A DNA stretch of 13,547 nt, from positions 1 through 13,547 of the forward strand of contig JAJYHP010000110.1 of the NCBI GenBank assembly GCA_021784715.1. The letters are read 5' to 3'. Positions within the stretch are counted from its first letter, which is position 1, and every line of letters starts with the position of its first letter. A program made the translations under genes and the position numbers. The notes below the pieces were generated by a model that did not search any database, had not been told where the DNA came from, and saw only the letters and a program-made list of their open reading frames with translations. The stretch comes from a bacterium (GTDB lineage: Bacteria > Eremiobacterota > Eremiobacteria > Baltobacterales > Baltobacteraceae). Below are positions 12,731 through 13,547 of this stretch, piece by piece.

Positions 12731-13540
12731 ATGGGTGAGAATGCTCGAATTCGGGTTCTCTCTCTTCGCGGCGGCGACGGCGTTGAAAGCGGGCTTCGAA
12801 TCGCCGGGTCATCGGGCCCGGCGATTCTCTTCATTCACGGTGTCGGCTCGACGGCGGCGATTTGGGATCGCCAACTGCTCGCATTCGCGCAGAGCGCGCG
12901 CTGTGCCGCGCTGGAGTTACGCGGAAACGGCGCCGTTCCCGATCCCGCGCCCGCTGCGATAACGCGCGCCGGTTACGCGCTCGATGCAATCGCCGCGCTC
13001 GATGCGCTCGGCGCGGAACGGGCGGTCATCGTCGGGTGCAGCCTCGGTGGCGTCGTCGCGTTCGAACTTGCGCGGAGGGCGCCCCAGCGGCTCGCCGGCC
13101 TCGTTCTGGTCGGGAGTTTTGCGAGATACCCCGATGCGGAAAACTACGTACGGCGCATACTTACAGCGCTCGACGCCGCGGGCGATATGGAGACGTTCGC
13201 GCGGGCGCGCACGGCGCAACTCGGGTTGCCGCCGGAGCGCGAGCGCGAAACGATCGAACAGATGGCCTGCAAAAGTCGTGCTTCGTATGAGGCGGCAACG
13301 CATGCGACCTGGACCGGCGATTATCGCGAGGATCTTGGTGTCCTCCGCGTTCCGGCGCTCGTGCTCGTCGGAGAGCGCGACGCGATCGCACCGCGCGCGC
13401 TCTCCGAGGAGATCGCAGCCGGAATCCCCGGCGCGCAGTTGTTCGAAGTCTCCGGTGCCGGGCACGTCGCCAACGCCGACGCGCCCGATGCATTCGATCG
13501 GTATCTGCAGGCGTTTCTCGACGAACGCATCGGAAAATGA
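12731..13540 (+). CDS. Alpha/beta-fold hydrolase
   Basis: The protein has 269 residues forming a canonical alpha/beta hydrolase. The triad is S104 in GCSLGG, D217 in GERDAIAP and H245 in GAGHVAN; the oxyanion loop is HGVG (36-39) after the strand AILFI. It fits the 3-oxoadipate enol-lactonase or esterase-like group, but the substrate cannot be read. The ATG at 12731 follows GGGAG at about 10 bases and lies 23 bases after the DJ-1 stop. Its TGA overlaps the ATG of a further gene (ATGA at 13537-13540). It therefore belongs to the same transcription unit and that unit continues beyond the window. Confidence 0.93.
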   Translation: MGENARIRVLSLRGGDGVESGLRIAGSSGPAILFIHGVGSTAAIWDRQLLAFAQSARCAALELRGNGAVPDPAPAAITRAGYALDAIAALDALGAERAVIVGCSLGGVVAFELARRAPQRLAGLVLVGSFARYPDAENYVRRILTALDAAGDMETFARARTAQLGLPPERERETIEQMACKSRASYEAATHATWTGDYREDLGVLRVPALVLVGERDAIAPRALSEEIAAGIPGAQLFEVSGAGHVANADAPDAFDRYLQAFLDERIGK

Positions 13541-13547
13541 GCAGCCC
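13537..13547 (+). CDS. Start of the next gene (truncated by window edge)
   Basis: ATG at 13537-13539 sits in the ATGA overlap with the hydrolase stop and continues in frame (ATG AGC AGC CC) to the end. Only three codons are visible, so nothing can be said about function. The overlap suggests another operon member. Confidence 0.45.

Overview
The window is GC-rich, densely packed bacterial chromosome. A TonB-dependent receptor with a carboxypeptidase-like N-terminal domain implies an outer membrane, so the host is a diderm. Split transketolase subunits, a YciA-type thioesterase, extended -10 promoters placed directly in front of start codons, and many GTGA/ATGA stop-start overlaps are seen. My guess is an uncultured-type lineage such as Eremiobacterota (WPS-2); this is an impression from protein style, not a demonstrated assignment. 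I see no mobile element, CRISPR array or phage gene.

Layout. (1) 1-2034, minus strand: a three-gene secretion/uptake operon made of a 60-residue secreted four-cysteine microprotein, a strong hairpin, a secreted protein of unknown function, and a TonB-dependent receptor that overlaps it by GTGA and runs off the left edge. (2) 2229-3980, plus: periplasmic gamma-glutamyltransferase. (3) 3997-4385, minus: a HicA/HicB toxin-antitoxin pair. (4) 4492-7441, plus: transketolase N and C subunits, a DUF1648-type membrane protein and an unknown secreted protein; the transketolase promoter predicts a leaderless mRNA. (5) 7468-8120, minus: a small membrane protein and rpsO, with a long perfect palindrome between them that covers the membrane protein's start codon. 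(6) 8121-8795: mostly non-coding, with the rpsO promoter, an Arg-bodied tRNA on the minus strand with its terminator, a partial inverted copy of that tRNA, and a probable frameshifted small gene. (7) 8796-9170, minus: acyl-CoA thioesterase, 2 bp from the divergent pirin gene. (8) 9173-13547, plus: a tight run of pirin, NADPH-dependent FMN reductase, atypical SDR, Rieske ferredoxin, XRE regulator, DJ-1/PfpI protein and alpha/beta hydrolase, with another gene starting at the right edge.

How the parts relate. The left operon looks like export of a small disulfide-type peptide together with an outer-membrane receptor, and is the best candidate here for an undescribed system. The right-hand run is a redox or small-molecule-processing operon. 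Two of its enzymes lack canonical catalytic residues: the SDR has Ser and Arg in place of Tyr and Lys, and the DJ-1 protein has Gly in place of the nucleophilic Cys. The most unusual RNA-level feature is the tRNA whose 5' half is repeated in inverted orientation inside its own 3' trailer.
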